From positions 186,001 through 250,000 of the forward strand of contig JALMQS010000677.1 in assembly GCA_024734495.1 (NCBI GenBank): a DNA stretch of 64,000 nucleotides. The letters are read 5' to 3'. Position numbers and translations under genes: made by a program. This DNA comes from Forficula auricularia (lineage: Eukaryota; Arthropoda; Insecta; Dermaptera; Forficulidae). Shown here one piece after another: positions 55,114 to 64,000 of this stretch; the stretch's first letter is position 1; each line of letters begins with the position of its first letter. The notes beneath the pieces are model-generated. The model was not told the origin of the DNA, searched no databases, and saw nothing but the letters and a program-made list of their open reading frames with translations.

Positions 55114-56221
55114 TCTATAATAAAAATGAATTTCTGTTTCTTTGTAAGCGCAGATCTCTCAAATGCCTGGACCGATTTGGCTAATTTTTTTTTTAAATGT
55201 TCGTAATAGTCCAATTCAGGTTAATACGTAAAAAAAAATTGGAAAAGTTGCCCGGAAAATTGGAAAATTCAGGAAAAACTAAAAAAAAATTCAGGTTAGC
55301 CAACATAGCTTGCCAAACAATAAAAGAACTAAACTAGCAAAAAAACAAGTGTTGGCGGCCCTGTTTGTAAGATTTTTGAGTGTCATTCATTCTCAATAGT
55401 TCTAACCACATTATCGTTGAAGAAGAATTTAATACTGCAACAAAGATTTAAAAAACTATCTATTTTTTTAAAGTACATTTAAAACCAAAAATTTAAAAAA
55501 AAATCGTCATGATAACTAAATTTTTGAAAAAGTTATGGTTATTTAAAAAAAGCTATTTTTTTCAAAAATTCCTAACTTCTTTTGGGTTGGGTGAAAAAAT
55601 TTGAAAAAAAATTCTGAAAACCGTCTTTAATAGGGTAGAAAAAAATTAAAAAGTTTCAGCCAAGCTTTTGATTATATATATATGATGAAAAATATTTAAT
55701 TTAAAATAAAATATTTAAAAATCATTTTTCTTAAAAAATACCCTTGGGAATCTCACCTCATCTTTTTTCTATTGTATTTAAGACCCTCAGCTATTTCAAA
55801 AGAACTAAGCCTTTTGGCTTTTGTATTCGAGCTCATTCATTCATTTCAATATTATTTATTTATTTCAAAATTAATTATATAGGATTATTGACACTATACT
55901 AACTAAACTAACTGAAAGGAATTAATTAGCCTTTTGGAATTTCTTTAAAAACATATTTTAAAGATTAAAACCAAAATTCAATTAGCCCGTAGAATTCTTT
56001 AAAGAAAACAAAATCATTTGAAAACCTATTGTTATATTGTTTTGAAATCTATGAAATTTCAGTCTAATGAAATTATTAAAAACCTATTTTGAGCCTAATT
56101 AAACCTAAATTTTCTATAATCTAATAATAAACTTTAAAAGTTTACAATAAACACCCACGTGGGGGCCCAGGGGCGAAGCCCCCTGGCTAGCAGGTCCGCC
56201 AAAGGCGGGCCTTGAAGCTAG
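55114..56221 (+). mobile_element. Helitron family 1, copy 2
   Basis: 5' A|TCTATAATAAAAATGAATTT and the same CTGGACCGATTTGGCTAA block. 3' CACGTGGGGGCCCAGGGGCG, hairpin GGTCCGCC-AAA-GGCGGGCC, TTGAAG-CTAG|T. This copy lacks the Penelope-type unit at the place where copy 1 has it. Non-coding. Confidence 0.8.
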
Positions 56222-56234
56222 TTTAAAATAAAAT

Positions 56235-56731
56235 TTGAAAGTTCAAATCTCTGAATTAAAATTAGCAGCTTTTGTAGTTGAACACGATTTAACTTTTAAA
56301 GTGATTTCACACTTGCCTCGTTTAATAAAATCAGTTTGTGTAGCTTCGGACGTTGTCGTTGGTACTAAAACAAGTAGAACGAAAATTACAAAAATAATAA
56401 ATGAAAAAATAGGACCATATATTACGAAAAAAAATTGTATCTCTTGTCAACACAACATTTTTCTCAATAATCATATCCGAAACAACAGACGTGTCTAGTA
56501 AAAAATATTTAACTATGTACTCGTATATTAAGATATTATTCAACCAAAACCAAAAAAGTATGTGATTCATTTTTAGAATTAGTAGAATTAGATAATGGCA
56601 TTTCTGCAGCGGCTATATATGAAGTTTTAAGAGGTTATTTAGTTTCTGTGGGAGTTAATTTAGAAAATCTAGCTGGATTCGATGGAGATTATTCTGTGAC
56701 TATGATGGGACAATATAATGGAGTTCAATAA
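56235..56731 (+). pseudogene. hAT/ZMYM-like transposase-derived fragment
   Basis: The reading starts ELKLAAFVVEHDLTFKVISH, LPRLIKSVCVASDVVVGTKT, RTKITKII, then with a frame change SIIISETTDVSSKKYLTMYS, and later LDNGISAAAIYEVLRG and GFDGDYSVTMMGQYNGVQ to a stop at about 56731. This follows the known order of hAT-type catalytic-domain proteins (LAAF..EHD, RTK, ID.STD, GF..DG...M.G..NGV). The expected catalytic IDESTD reads ISETTD, and at least two frame changes are needed. It is a dead fragment directly after the Helitron end. The overlapping minus ORF is a shadow. Confidence 0.65.
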
Positions 56732-57329
56732 TAAAGTGGCTCGATTTTTTAACCCATTACAGTACTAAAATGAATATTCGAATAAAAGCTCGTGACAGCA
56801 CTGATAGCGTCCCATTTTGCTTTTTAAACATAACCCCTAAAAGGGTTACGAACCTTATAAATAACTTTCAAAATACCAAAAATTTCAATTTTTATCATGT
56901 TTAGTTTAGTAGCTATACCTAATGTTTCGATAAACAGACAGGCAGATATTGTATCGATACTAAGAGGGTTCAAGTTTATTTTTGTACAGAAGCCTAGAAA
57001 ATAAACTTTCCAGATGAATTTAATAGATCAGTTCGCCCAGCAGTATTGAAAAACCTACTACGAAATAAAAGAGAAATGAAATTATTTTCACTTTAATTTA
57101 CAGAAAATGAATAATAAATCTTCATTAATTAATTTTTGATATGTTTTAAAAGCGTGACAAGGACAGGCAGAGCAGTGGTTGAAAGCATCATTTAGCTTAT
57201 AGAGTGGATATTTAATTAATCATAAGTTTTTTTCAGCCAAAGGGATTAATCTCCCCATTAGTTAATTATCATTAATATGACACGTGACATTTTCATAATC
57301 TACTGATGATGTTTTGAAAAATTTTATGT
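56732..57329. other. Unassigned stretch
   Basis: Nothing recognised. CTACTGATGATGTTTTGAAA at about 57300 looks like a CTGATGAT start but has no stem II. Confidence 0.2.
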
Positions 57330-58749
57330 CAACATGAACTGCAAATTGCAAGTGATATCTGATTAATAATAAAGAAATAAACATAATATTTCAAATCAAT
57401 TTGGATAAAGTTTAGCAACGATCCCTTGCAGTTTATTTTTTTAATTTTTGTTTTTAAATGTACTTTAAAAAAATAGAGTGTTTTTAAATCTTTGTTGCAT
57501 TATTAAATTCTTCTTAACTCTAGAACGCCCGAAGCCGTCAATTTGACGGTTTTCACATTTCATTTCTCTTTCATTTCGTTACTATTTAAGTTAGAACTTT
57601 GAAACTCGCTGACTTTTAATCATTTTTGAATAGCTTTCTAATAAAAAAAAATAGCACCCTATGAATTTTTATTTAGGAGAAAATTATGGATTTACCAAGA
57701 ACGCCCAAAAGCCGTCAATTTGACGGTAACACTTTTTTACCCCAATTTTTATATTTTAAATTAATTTTTCAAGTACGAATAATTCCCATTCTTTTTTTGG
57801 AACATTTCCATCCTTTTTAACCCTCGGATTTGTTCTGCCTTTTTTTTAATTTACAATCTTCCTTGAAAAACTTGGGGTAAAATAAAAAAATTATGTTTCT
57901 TTATGTCAATTTTTTTTATCTTTTGATGATTCACTTTATTATTTTACAACATTTCGAGGGAACCTACTGTTTTGAAATCCATATATATATATTGTCGAGC
58001 CCCTAGTCTTGCCATTTCATTTTTGTTCCGCCCTTAGAATTATCAACAACACATTTCTCTCTCAATTTCTCGTGAGTTTTTTCGTATATTTGTTTTTTTT
58101 ATTTCAATATTATTTATAATAATATAATATTTATAATAATAACATATAATATAGAACTACTGGTTTTGTTAATGATAATACTCCATAAATATAGCATGTT
58201 AATTTTTCATTTTAAATATATCATAATGATTATTAAAATGTAATATATTAATATGTATTTTTAATATATAAATTGATAATAGAATTATATTTATTATTAG
58301 AAAAAATAAAAGAAATATTAAATAAAAGGAAACAGAATGATTTTATTTAGTTTGAGTGTTGAAAAATGCAAGTCGTCAAATTGACGGCATCCGGACTAGG
58401 GGATCTGAAAGTCCGGGCGTTCTAGTGTTAAACGATAATGTGGTTAGAACTCTATTATCTATGCTATTAAGAATGAATGACACTCAAAAATCTGACAAAC
58501 AGGGCCGCCAACACATGTTTAGTTTGCTAGTTTAGTTCTTTTATTGTTTGGCAAGTTATGTTGGCTAACCTGAATTTTTTTTAGTTTTTCCTGAATTTTC
58601 CAATTTTCCGGGTAACTTTTCCAATTTTTTTTACGTAATAACCTGAATTGGACTATTACGAACATTTAAAAAAAAAACAGCCATATCGGTCCAGGCATTT
58701 GAGAGATCTGCGCTTACAAAGAAAAAGAAATTCATTTTTATTATATAGA
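57330..58749 (-). mobile_element. Helitron family 1, copy 3 (reverse), 3' end lost
   Basis: 5' end at 58749 (TCTATATAATAAAAATGAAT on the minus strand, flanked by A). It runs left through the shared GCCTGGACCGATATGG and GGCGGCCCTGTTTG blocks. It contains the same junction to the Penelope-type terminus as copy 1 (57337-57440). The CTAG 3' end is missing. A piggyBac-type element (57518-58425) is inserted. Confidence 0.7.
57518..58425. mobile_element. TTAA-flanked piggyBac-type element, non-coding
   Basis: Inverted ends CTCTAGAACGCCCG and (reverse) CACTAGAACGCCCG, each next to TTAA (57514-57517, 58426-58429). The palindrome CCGTCAATTTGACGG occurs near the left end twice (57535, 57711) and as GTCGTCAAATTGACGGC near the right end (58376), probably transposase-binding sites. 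The roughly 900-bp interior is AT-rich with no transposase. Confidence 0.75.
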
Positions 58750-58811
58750 TTAGATGAAGGAGGTATCAGCCAAAGTTGGATGCGCTTTGTTCAATAAAAC
58801 ACCTTGAATAA

Positions 58812-58846
58812 AACGTTTCGGCCTGGATTTATTTGGCCATCTTCAG
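58812..58846 (-). ncRNA. Hammerhead-like core
   Basis: Minus strand: CTGAAGA, T, stem GGCC...GGCC, GAAACG. Same layout, extra T before stem II. A second terminus in plus orientation starts at 58945 (AGCCGAAACGTTTTATTC) and faces it. Confidence 0.45.
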
Positions 58847-58944
58847 TTAAATGGTTAAATATACACATATGTGATCGAACCAAGCCTTGTCAAAATTAAA
58901 AATTGTAGCTTCATGTAAATTTATAACGTGCATGTGCTCAAAGG

Positions 58945-59600
58945 TTCAGAATGAAAGCCGAAACGTTTTATTCAGGGTGTTTTATTGAATCCAGCGCATC
59001 TAACTTTGGCTGATACCTCCTCCTTCATCTAATACAGTTTCATCACAGCCACGAACTCTATTTATAGTAGATATATATAATTTAGAAAATATGATTAGTT
59101 CCAAATACCACAAGTCAAGTCAAGTCAATTATAGTGATTTTTCATTTTTTTGTCAGCGAAATGTTTGAGGTAGAAAATTGAAACTCAACATGTGATGGCA
59201 TTTTATTAATACAAGAATTCTTGTCTGCCAAATTTTAGCTACAGCTTTTCGAAAGCTCACTATATAACAATTCTGATTTTATCCATTTTTAAACCCAAAT
59301 TTCTCAAGCTCAAAATCTAATCAATTCACTGGTCGACAAAAATGTGTAACTGTAAGCTTAACAATGAATTCTAGTAGAGTTTTATATGCTGATTATCATG
59401 CAATTTCTCGATTTTTTATAACAGGTCAGAGTTTTGAGATAGTATCGGTCAAAACGACGAAAAAGGTCATTTTGACCTATTTTCGAGTCCCATTAGATAT
59501 TAAACAACAATATTTTGAAATCAAAATATTTTGCTGACGTCAATAGAAAACAGCTTCCTCTTTGATTTTCAAATTACCACTTGAATTTTGCTCAATTAGA
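58945..59600 (+). repeat. Composite repeat, copy 2
   Basis: Matches 33690-34378: the same Penelope-type end, the same 250-base middle, and then the palindromic MITE. Confidence 0.6.
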
Positions 59601-59980
59601 ACTCGGGTTATAACTAAAAAACTAAGACCATAACATATGTTTTATCTATGTTTATATTATCCTTTATAATCACGTAGATTTAGTTTTTTAGTTAAAACTC
59701 GAGTTCTAATTGAGCCAAAAACAAGTGGTAATTTGAAAATCAAAGAAAAAACTGATTTTTATTACGTCAATATTTTGATTTCAAATACTGCTGTTTAATA
59801 TCTAATGGGACTCGAAAATAGATCAAATTGGCTTTTTTCGTCGTTTTGACTGATAATATCTCTAAACTCTGACTTGTTGTAAAAAATCGGGAAATTCCAT
59901 GATAATCAGCAAATAAAACTCTACTGGAATCCATTGTTAGGCTTACAGTTACAAATTTTTGTTTAATTTTTGTCGAGAAG
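59332..59980. mobile_element. Palindromic long-TIR MITE, copy 1 (complete)
   Basis: Arms of about 290-300 bp. The left starts GGTCGACAAAAATGTGTAAC (after CACT); the right ends ...GTTACAAATTTTTGTTTAATT then TTTTGTCGAG. The centre is a short AT-rich loop near 59645. CACTGGTCGACAAAAA resembles Tc1/mariner ends. No coding. Confidence 0.75.
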
Positions 59981-60044
59981 TATTTATTTTAATATAAAAG
60001 ACAAATACCGAGAGTAGTAGCGTAAAAATTTCTAGAGAAAATCA

Positions 60045-60125
60045 AACGATGGAGGGGCCAAGCCAGGCCTTTAGGGGTTGCACCTTTTTGGTGTAACTCC
60101 TTCTCTCATCATTTTCATAAAAAAA
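60045..60125 (+). mobile_element. LINE/SINE family A 3' tail
   Basis: GATGGAGGGGCCAAGCCAGG, CCTTTAGGGGTTGCACC, GTGTAACTCCTTCTCTCATC and an A-rich end. It is a strongly 5'-truncated copy, closer to the LINE tail than to the SINE. Confidence 0.7.
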
Positions 60126-60184
60126 AGTATTAAATCGGAGGTGTTATGGATTAGTTTTATTATGTCAGAAGTTGTATCACCCAT

Positions 60185-60255
60185 TTGGGAATTGAACCCG
60201 AATGCTAAAAAATGAAATTCGGGCTCTTGGGTTGCCCACCAAGGTATAATTACAT
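60185..60255 (-). mobile_element. Possible tRNA-like SINE head
   Basis: Minus strand: TTGGTGGGCAACCCAAGAGC and CGGGTTCAATTCCCAAATGG (B-box-like). The A-box is poor. Confidence 0.35.
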
Positions 60256-60889
60256 CTGACTACGAAAAAAATTTTCATTCAAAGAATCGATCTTCATCAT
60301 TTAAAATTTCCGCTGTCACTTGATTTTAAATTACAACTAGAAATTAAAATATTTTGAGGGTTCGGCAAGCCAAGTATTCGGATCTTCTCTTTATGAATCA
60401 ACAAATCTGCTACTCTCGGCAAACAACGTTACTTAAATATGTATAATAACTAAGCGTTTTATTTATGGGTATTATTTCCCTATAATTCATATCCTTTATT
60501 CAAATTGATGGCGATAATATCTACCATTATAAACAACATAATATTTAAAAAAAATTTAAACGAGATATTCATATAGATTGTACCTCATTCGATAGAGCGT
60601 GAGAACATTTTTTTGAGTGTTTTAATTTCTTATTACAATTCTTCCGATATCGCGAATTATAAGTGTATATGCTTAGGAAGTTTCATCAAAATTATAGGTA
60701 AAGTGTAGAAACCACGAGTCTTTTGCATATAGATAAGCTGATATGACTAAATTTTAAGGATTCTTAATTATTGTTATACGAAACCAAAAAATTTAACCCT
60801 TGTTTTATGTCTATTATAAAACCCATAGAATTTTTGATTTCGTAAATAACATTGAAAAAATAATATATAGAGTAGGCCAGATAAATTTG
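60256..60889. other. Mostly unassigned
   Basis: 60385-60425 is a Penelope-type tail fragment (CTCTTTATGAATCAACAAATC, GCTACTCTCGGCAAA). The rest is AT-rich with nothing recognised. Confidence 0.3.
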
Positions 60890-61650
60890 CAGCAACGCTG
60901 ACTTAATGCTGCCGACAGGGAGCGCTGATGCCGTCGGTATATTTGGGGCAAATTTGAATTATAATCGTAATTTGGATTCGAATTTTGAAATGAAACACTC
61001 CAATTGTTTTAAATTAAGAAACATTAAATATATTGATAATTATTCCTCCTCCCCGCCCTACTCACCACTCAAAAATTAAATATTCAATTATCTTTTCTTT
61101 GCGCACAGAAGAAGAAATTAATCACATCTTATTTGATTTATATTTGATATATTATTTGTTTATTTTTTAATAATTTGCCACTTTTTTATAATTTTTTAAA
61201 AATCTAATTTTTGTTATTCTTATTTTTCGATTTTTACAAAATTGAAAGACTTAAGACACGCACGTCCGAGTTTCTCATGGCAATACTGGAGCAGCCTGTC
61301 ATACAAACAACACCTGATCTCTATTAAATATTTGAAGCCTTATATCGATTATCGATCCCAAATTTAAAAAAAAATGATATAATATAATTCTACTCCTCAC
61401 ACGATCCCACTTATTTAAATAAATCTACATATTTCCACACAAAAAATATCACAATGCTGTAGATTATAGGAAAAAAAATACTCCCAGATTCATATCTAGA
61501 GCCTCATTTCTGTAGCTGTGTCAGGACGAAAATGAGGCGAAACTTTTAAAGAGACTATGTATTTTCGGGAGTTTACAGGTATACATTTGGAGTGTGGTTT
61601 TTTAAGAGGAATAACATTTTTTGACCGAGACGCCGCCCGCCAGGCGTATT
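60890..61650 (+). repeat. Dispersed repeat ending in the CGAGACGC motif, copy 2
   Basis: Matches 28900-29285 in two blocks separated by extra DNA (61080-61530). It ends at CGAGACGCCGCCCGCCAGG without the hairpin, so the 3' end is lost. Confidence 0.5.
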
Positions 61651-61990
61651 TAATAAATAAATGAATTAATTATTTAAAAAATAATTAAGTATGATGTTTT
61701 TATTATTATTTGTGATTCTCTTAATTATTATTTTTTTTTTATTTATTTACCTTAAACTTCAGTGTGCCTGATGAGATTCTTATCGAAGACTTTCTTCATA
61801 TATCCCTCTGATTGATTAATAATATCTGTAACATTTCAACTAAAATAATTAGTAGAAACCTTGCATTTACTTCATACTCTAAGCTGAGAATGTAGTAAAC
61901 GAAAGGGTATAGTTTGATTGATTGTCAAAATAATCAATCATAAATCATTGTTCATTAATATTGCTCGCATAAATTATTCAAAAGTAACAT
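61651..61990. other. Unassigned AT-rich stretch
   Basis: Nothing recognised. Confidence 0.2.
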
Positions 61991-62640
61991 TTATCAAACG
62001 GACCGATAATCGGGACCCTGAAGAAATTTGAATCAGTGAGTGTGGACCTGATTTTTTGGATTACGACGCAAACTGAAACCAGGGCGAGCTGAAAGAGATC
62101 CTGCCTAGCACGGAGTTTAAAAAGAGAAGATTCCTTTGGTTGAATGCATGGGTGAGCCCCTGGCCCCAAGGCTGCCGCTTAACCTCTCGGCAGGCTAATC
62201 CTGGAGGAAACACGGAACAACCTTCCTGGCGCAGTTTGCATCCATAGAGCCACCTCAAACCCGCACTCAAAGCTCAAAAAACATATCAGGCTACCAGTGC
62301 GCCCATTGAACAAGACTTTAGCTTGACAATCGACGGCTTTACGAAAACATAGAACATGCAACAGAACCTGGACCTCGATCTATCGAAATCAGATCGAATT
62401 GGTCGACTCTCCTTAGAATTCGCGCATTGAGAGAACAAAATAGACGGTGTCGAGGTTAGCTCTCTGTTGGATGGGATCCTAACAACGCGAGCTAACTAAG
62501 ATTAGAGATAGGGTTGGGTACAAAAATCCAACAAAGGCCTAAGATCGACAACACACCGTATTTGTTCCCAACAATGAACTAGGTCCAAGGAAAGCCTGCA
62601 GATTCCAACACAAAAACACAAATCCTCAACGTTGGCATGG
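61991..62640. other. GC-richer block of unknown origin
   Basis: Base composition is clearly different from the flanks. Three overlapping minus ORFs exist, none with a known domain, and no splice borders I trust. Phrases such as CCTCTCGGCAGGCTAATCC make me suspect the 5' part of a non-LTR retrotransposon, but I cannot show it. Confidence 0.3.
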
Positions 62641-64000
62641 CGAATCCCAACCTCCCTCTAAATTTAATTTCACCTAATCTCTAACTTAAACCTAAAACAT
62701 TTCGATCAATTTATGTGATTTTAAAATTTGAACACATTTAACGCGTGATTCCTTAATAAAGCTAAAATTTATGACAATTTAGATTAAAATATCGGTGAAT
62801 CCCACGGTGGGCGAGGCGAGGCGTTGATTCTGAAAGAAAAGCCCTAAAACGAATGATAACATTCGATGTCCTATTTTTAAATACCATATTACAAGAGCTA
62901 ACTAATTTCTTACTTTTTTAAGGAAAACCATAATTTCATCCATTAAATGCTGCTTGTTGTTTTTCTAGATGAAATGGAAAGCTGAAACTCTATATTATTG
63001 CTTGAAATTTTATGTTATCTGTTATTAATTCAATTAATTTGTAAATTTTACAAATTATTTACTGTTTAAATTTAATTTAAAGAAAATGTAGTTTAAAAAA
63101 GAAAAATATTATACTTTGCTTTAATTTTATTTTTAAATAGTAGGTAATTTTCAAATTTAATAAGATTAAATTTAATTTAATAAAAATTATAAATTAATTC
63201 AATTTAATACTTAATTTCAGTGAAAAATTTAATGAATTTAATAATTAACTCAAAAATGAATAATTTAAAATACTAATTCTAGCTAAATAGAAGGAATGCT
63301 GAAAATGCTGAAAAAGAATACATCCTAATAAATCTATCTAACTAAACTAATTAATAAAAAAATCCCCAAAAGAAATCTAATAAAATAATCGCCATGCAAT
63401 AAAAAGTTAATACTCATGTTAAGAAGCACTGAAGACCAGAAGTAAAATTGAGGGTTGAAAAGAACATGAAGCCAACCAGTCAGAAGATCCATGAATGAAG
63501 GACATGGAAAAAAAGAAAAGATTAAATTAGATCTATTGAAAAATTGTGATTTCATGGAAATCAAAAAATATAATTATTAATATAAATCTTAGACCCTTTG
63601 ATCAATTTGTTCAAAATTTCGCATAAATATGCCCGTATAAGACCTTATTATATAATGGCAATTCTTTAATAAGAATTCATGATATTATATGAAAATATTT
63701 TATACAAATATAAGTAGTAGGGTGAACAATTTTGACCGACTATATTTTTCTTATTTGAGTCTCACAAGAAAATCTTAGTATTTAATAATTTAAAAACCCT
63801 CTCCAATTTTAGCTCGATTAAAAAAATTTTCAGAGTTCACTCGAGAATTTTGAAAATGTAAAAAATTTATTTTTTCTTTTTCGAAAATTTTTATTTTCTA
63901 ATAAGATAATTGTTTCTAAATGTAATAAAAATATCCGCCTGAAGATTTAAGCTCAAAATATATATGAACTTTTATAGATGGTTCAAGAATTTTGAACAAA
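62641..64000. other. Featureless AT-rich DNA
   Basis: No gene, repeat family or RNA feature recognised; the minus ORF at 63334 is unsupported. Confidence 0.3.

Noticed and set aside
56331..56570. 79-codon minus-strand ORF
   Set aside because: Shadow of the hAT-like pseudogene.
62061..62361. Host gene in the GC-richer block
   Set aside because: Three overlapping short ORFs with no domain, no splice borders and no supporting context.

Overview
This window is AT-rich, intron- and transposon-style eukaryotic DNA, most likely from an insect or another arthropod. Evidence: Tc1/mariner, piggyBac, hAT, Helitron and Penelope-type elements side by side, several tRNA-derived SINEs, a Jockey/CR1-like LINE 3' end, short introns with GT-AG borders, and a 100-base N run marking an assembly gap. 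No complete conserved host gene is visible. Nearly all that can be recognised is mobile-element DNA in various states of decay, often nested. The order or genus cannot be fixed from the sequence.

Layout. 0-4 kb: LINE/SINE-like tails, then several inverted pairs of Penelope-like termini carrying hammerhead-ribozyme-like cores. 4-9 kb: a palindromic CCGACTTC repeat, a wrecked piggyBac copy, and a G/C-run-containing dispersed repeat (called RepA here). 9-12 kb: a TTAA-flanked MITE, a 1.2 kb inverted structure, and a MITE with an 8-bp target duplication. 12.9-16.1 kb: a young LTR element inserted inside a SINE, with ACTT target duplications and a single intact 381-codon acidic ORF instead of gag-pol. 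16-21 kb: more Penelope-type inverted repeats, a SINE and a LINE sharing the same 3' tail, and a hAT terminus. 21.9-23.5 kb: a complete but dead Tc1 element with 190-bp terminal repeats and a likely 58-nt intron. 24-25.6 kb: a 118-bp tandem array folded into a palindrome.

26-36 kb: AT-rich DNA with a THAP-domain fragment next to a Helitron-like 3' hairpin, tRNA-like SINE heads, microsatellites, an assembly gap and MITEs. 37-43 kb: three copies of a Helitron family of about 0.8 kb, a large palindrome with a SINE in one arm, and a 205-bp element with a perfect 8-bp target duplication. 43-50 kb: a second copy of the CCGACTTC repeat, RepA copies, a SINE, a hAT MITE, and a 72-bp satellite of nine units grown out of RepA. 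51-59 kb: a truncated Penelope ORF (linker plus GIY-YIG start), three copies of a second Helitron family (two of which carry the same Penelope terminus inside), a hAT-transposase-like pseudogene, and a piggyBac-type element nested in a Helitron. 59-64 kb: a 620-bp palindromic MITE, SINE/LINE tails, a GC-richer unidentified block, and about 1.4 kb of featureless AT-rich DNA.

The items most worth following up are the LTR element with its intact, unrecognised acidic ORF, the repeated hammerhead-like cores at Penelope termini arranged as inverted repeats, and the Helitron/Penelope composites that seem to have moved as a unit. Boundaries and identities were read by eye; nothing was aligned or searched.
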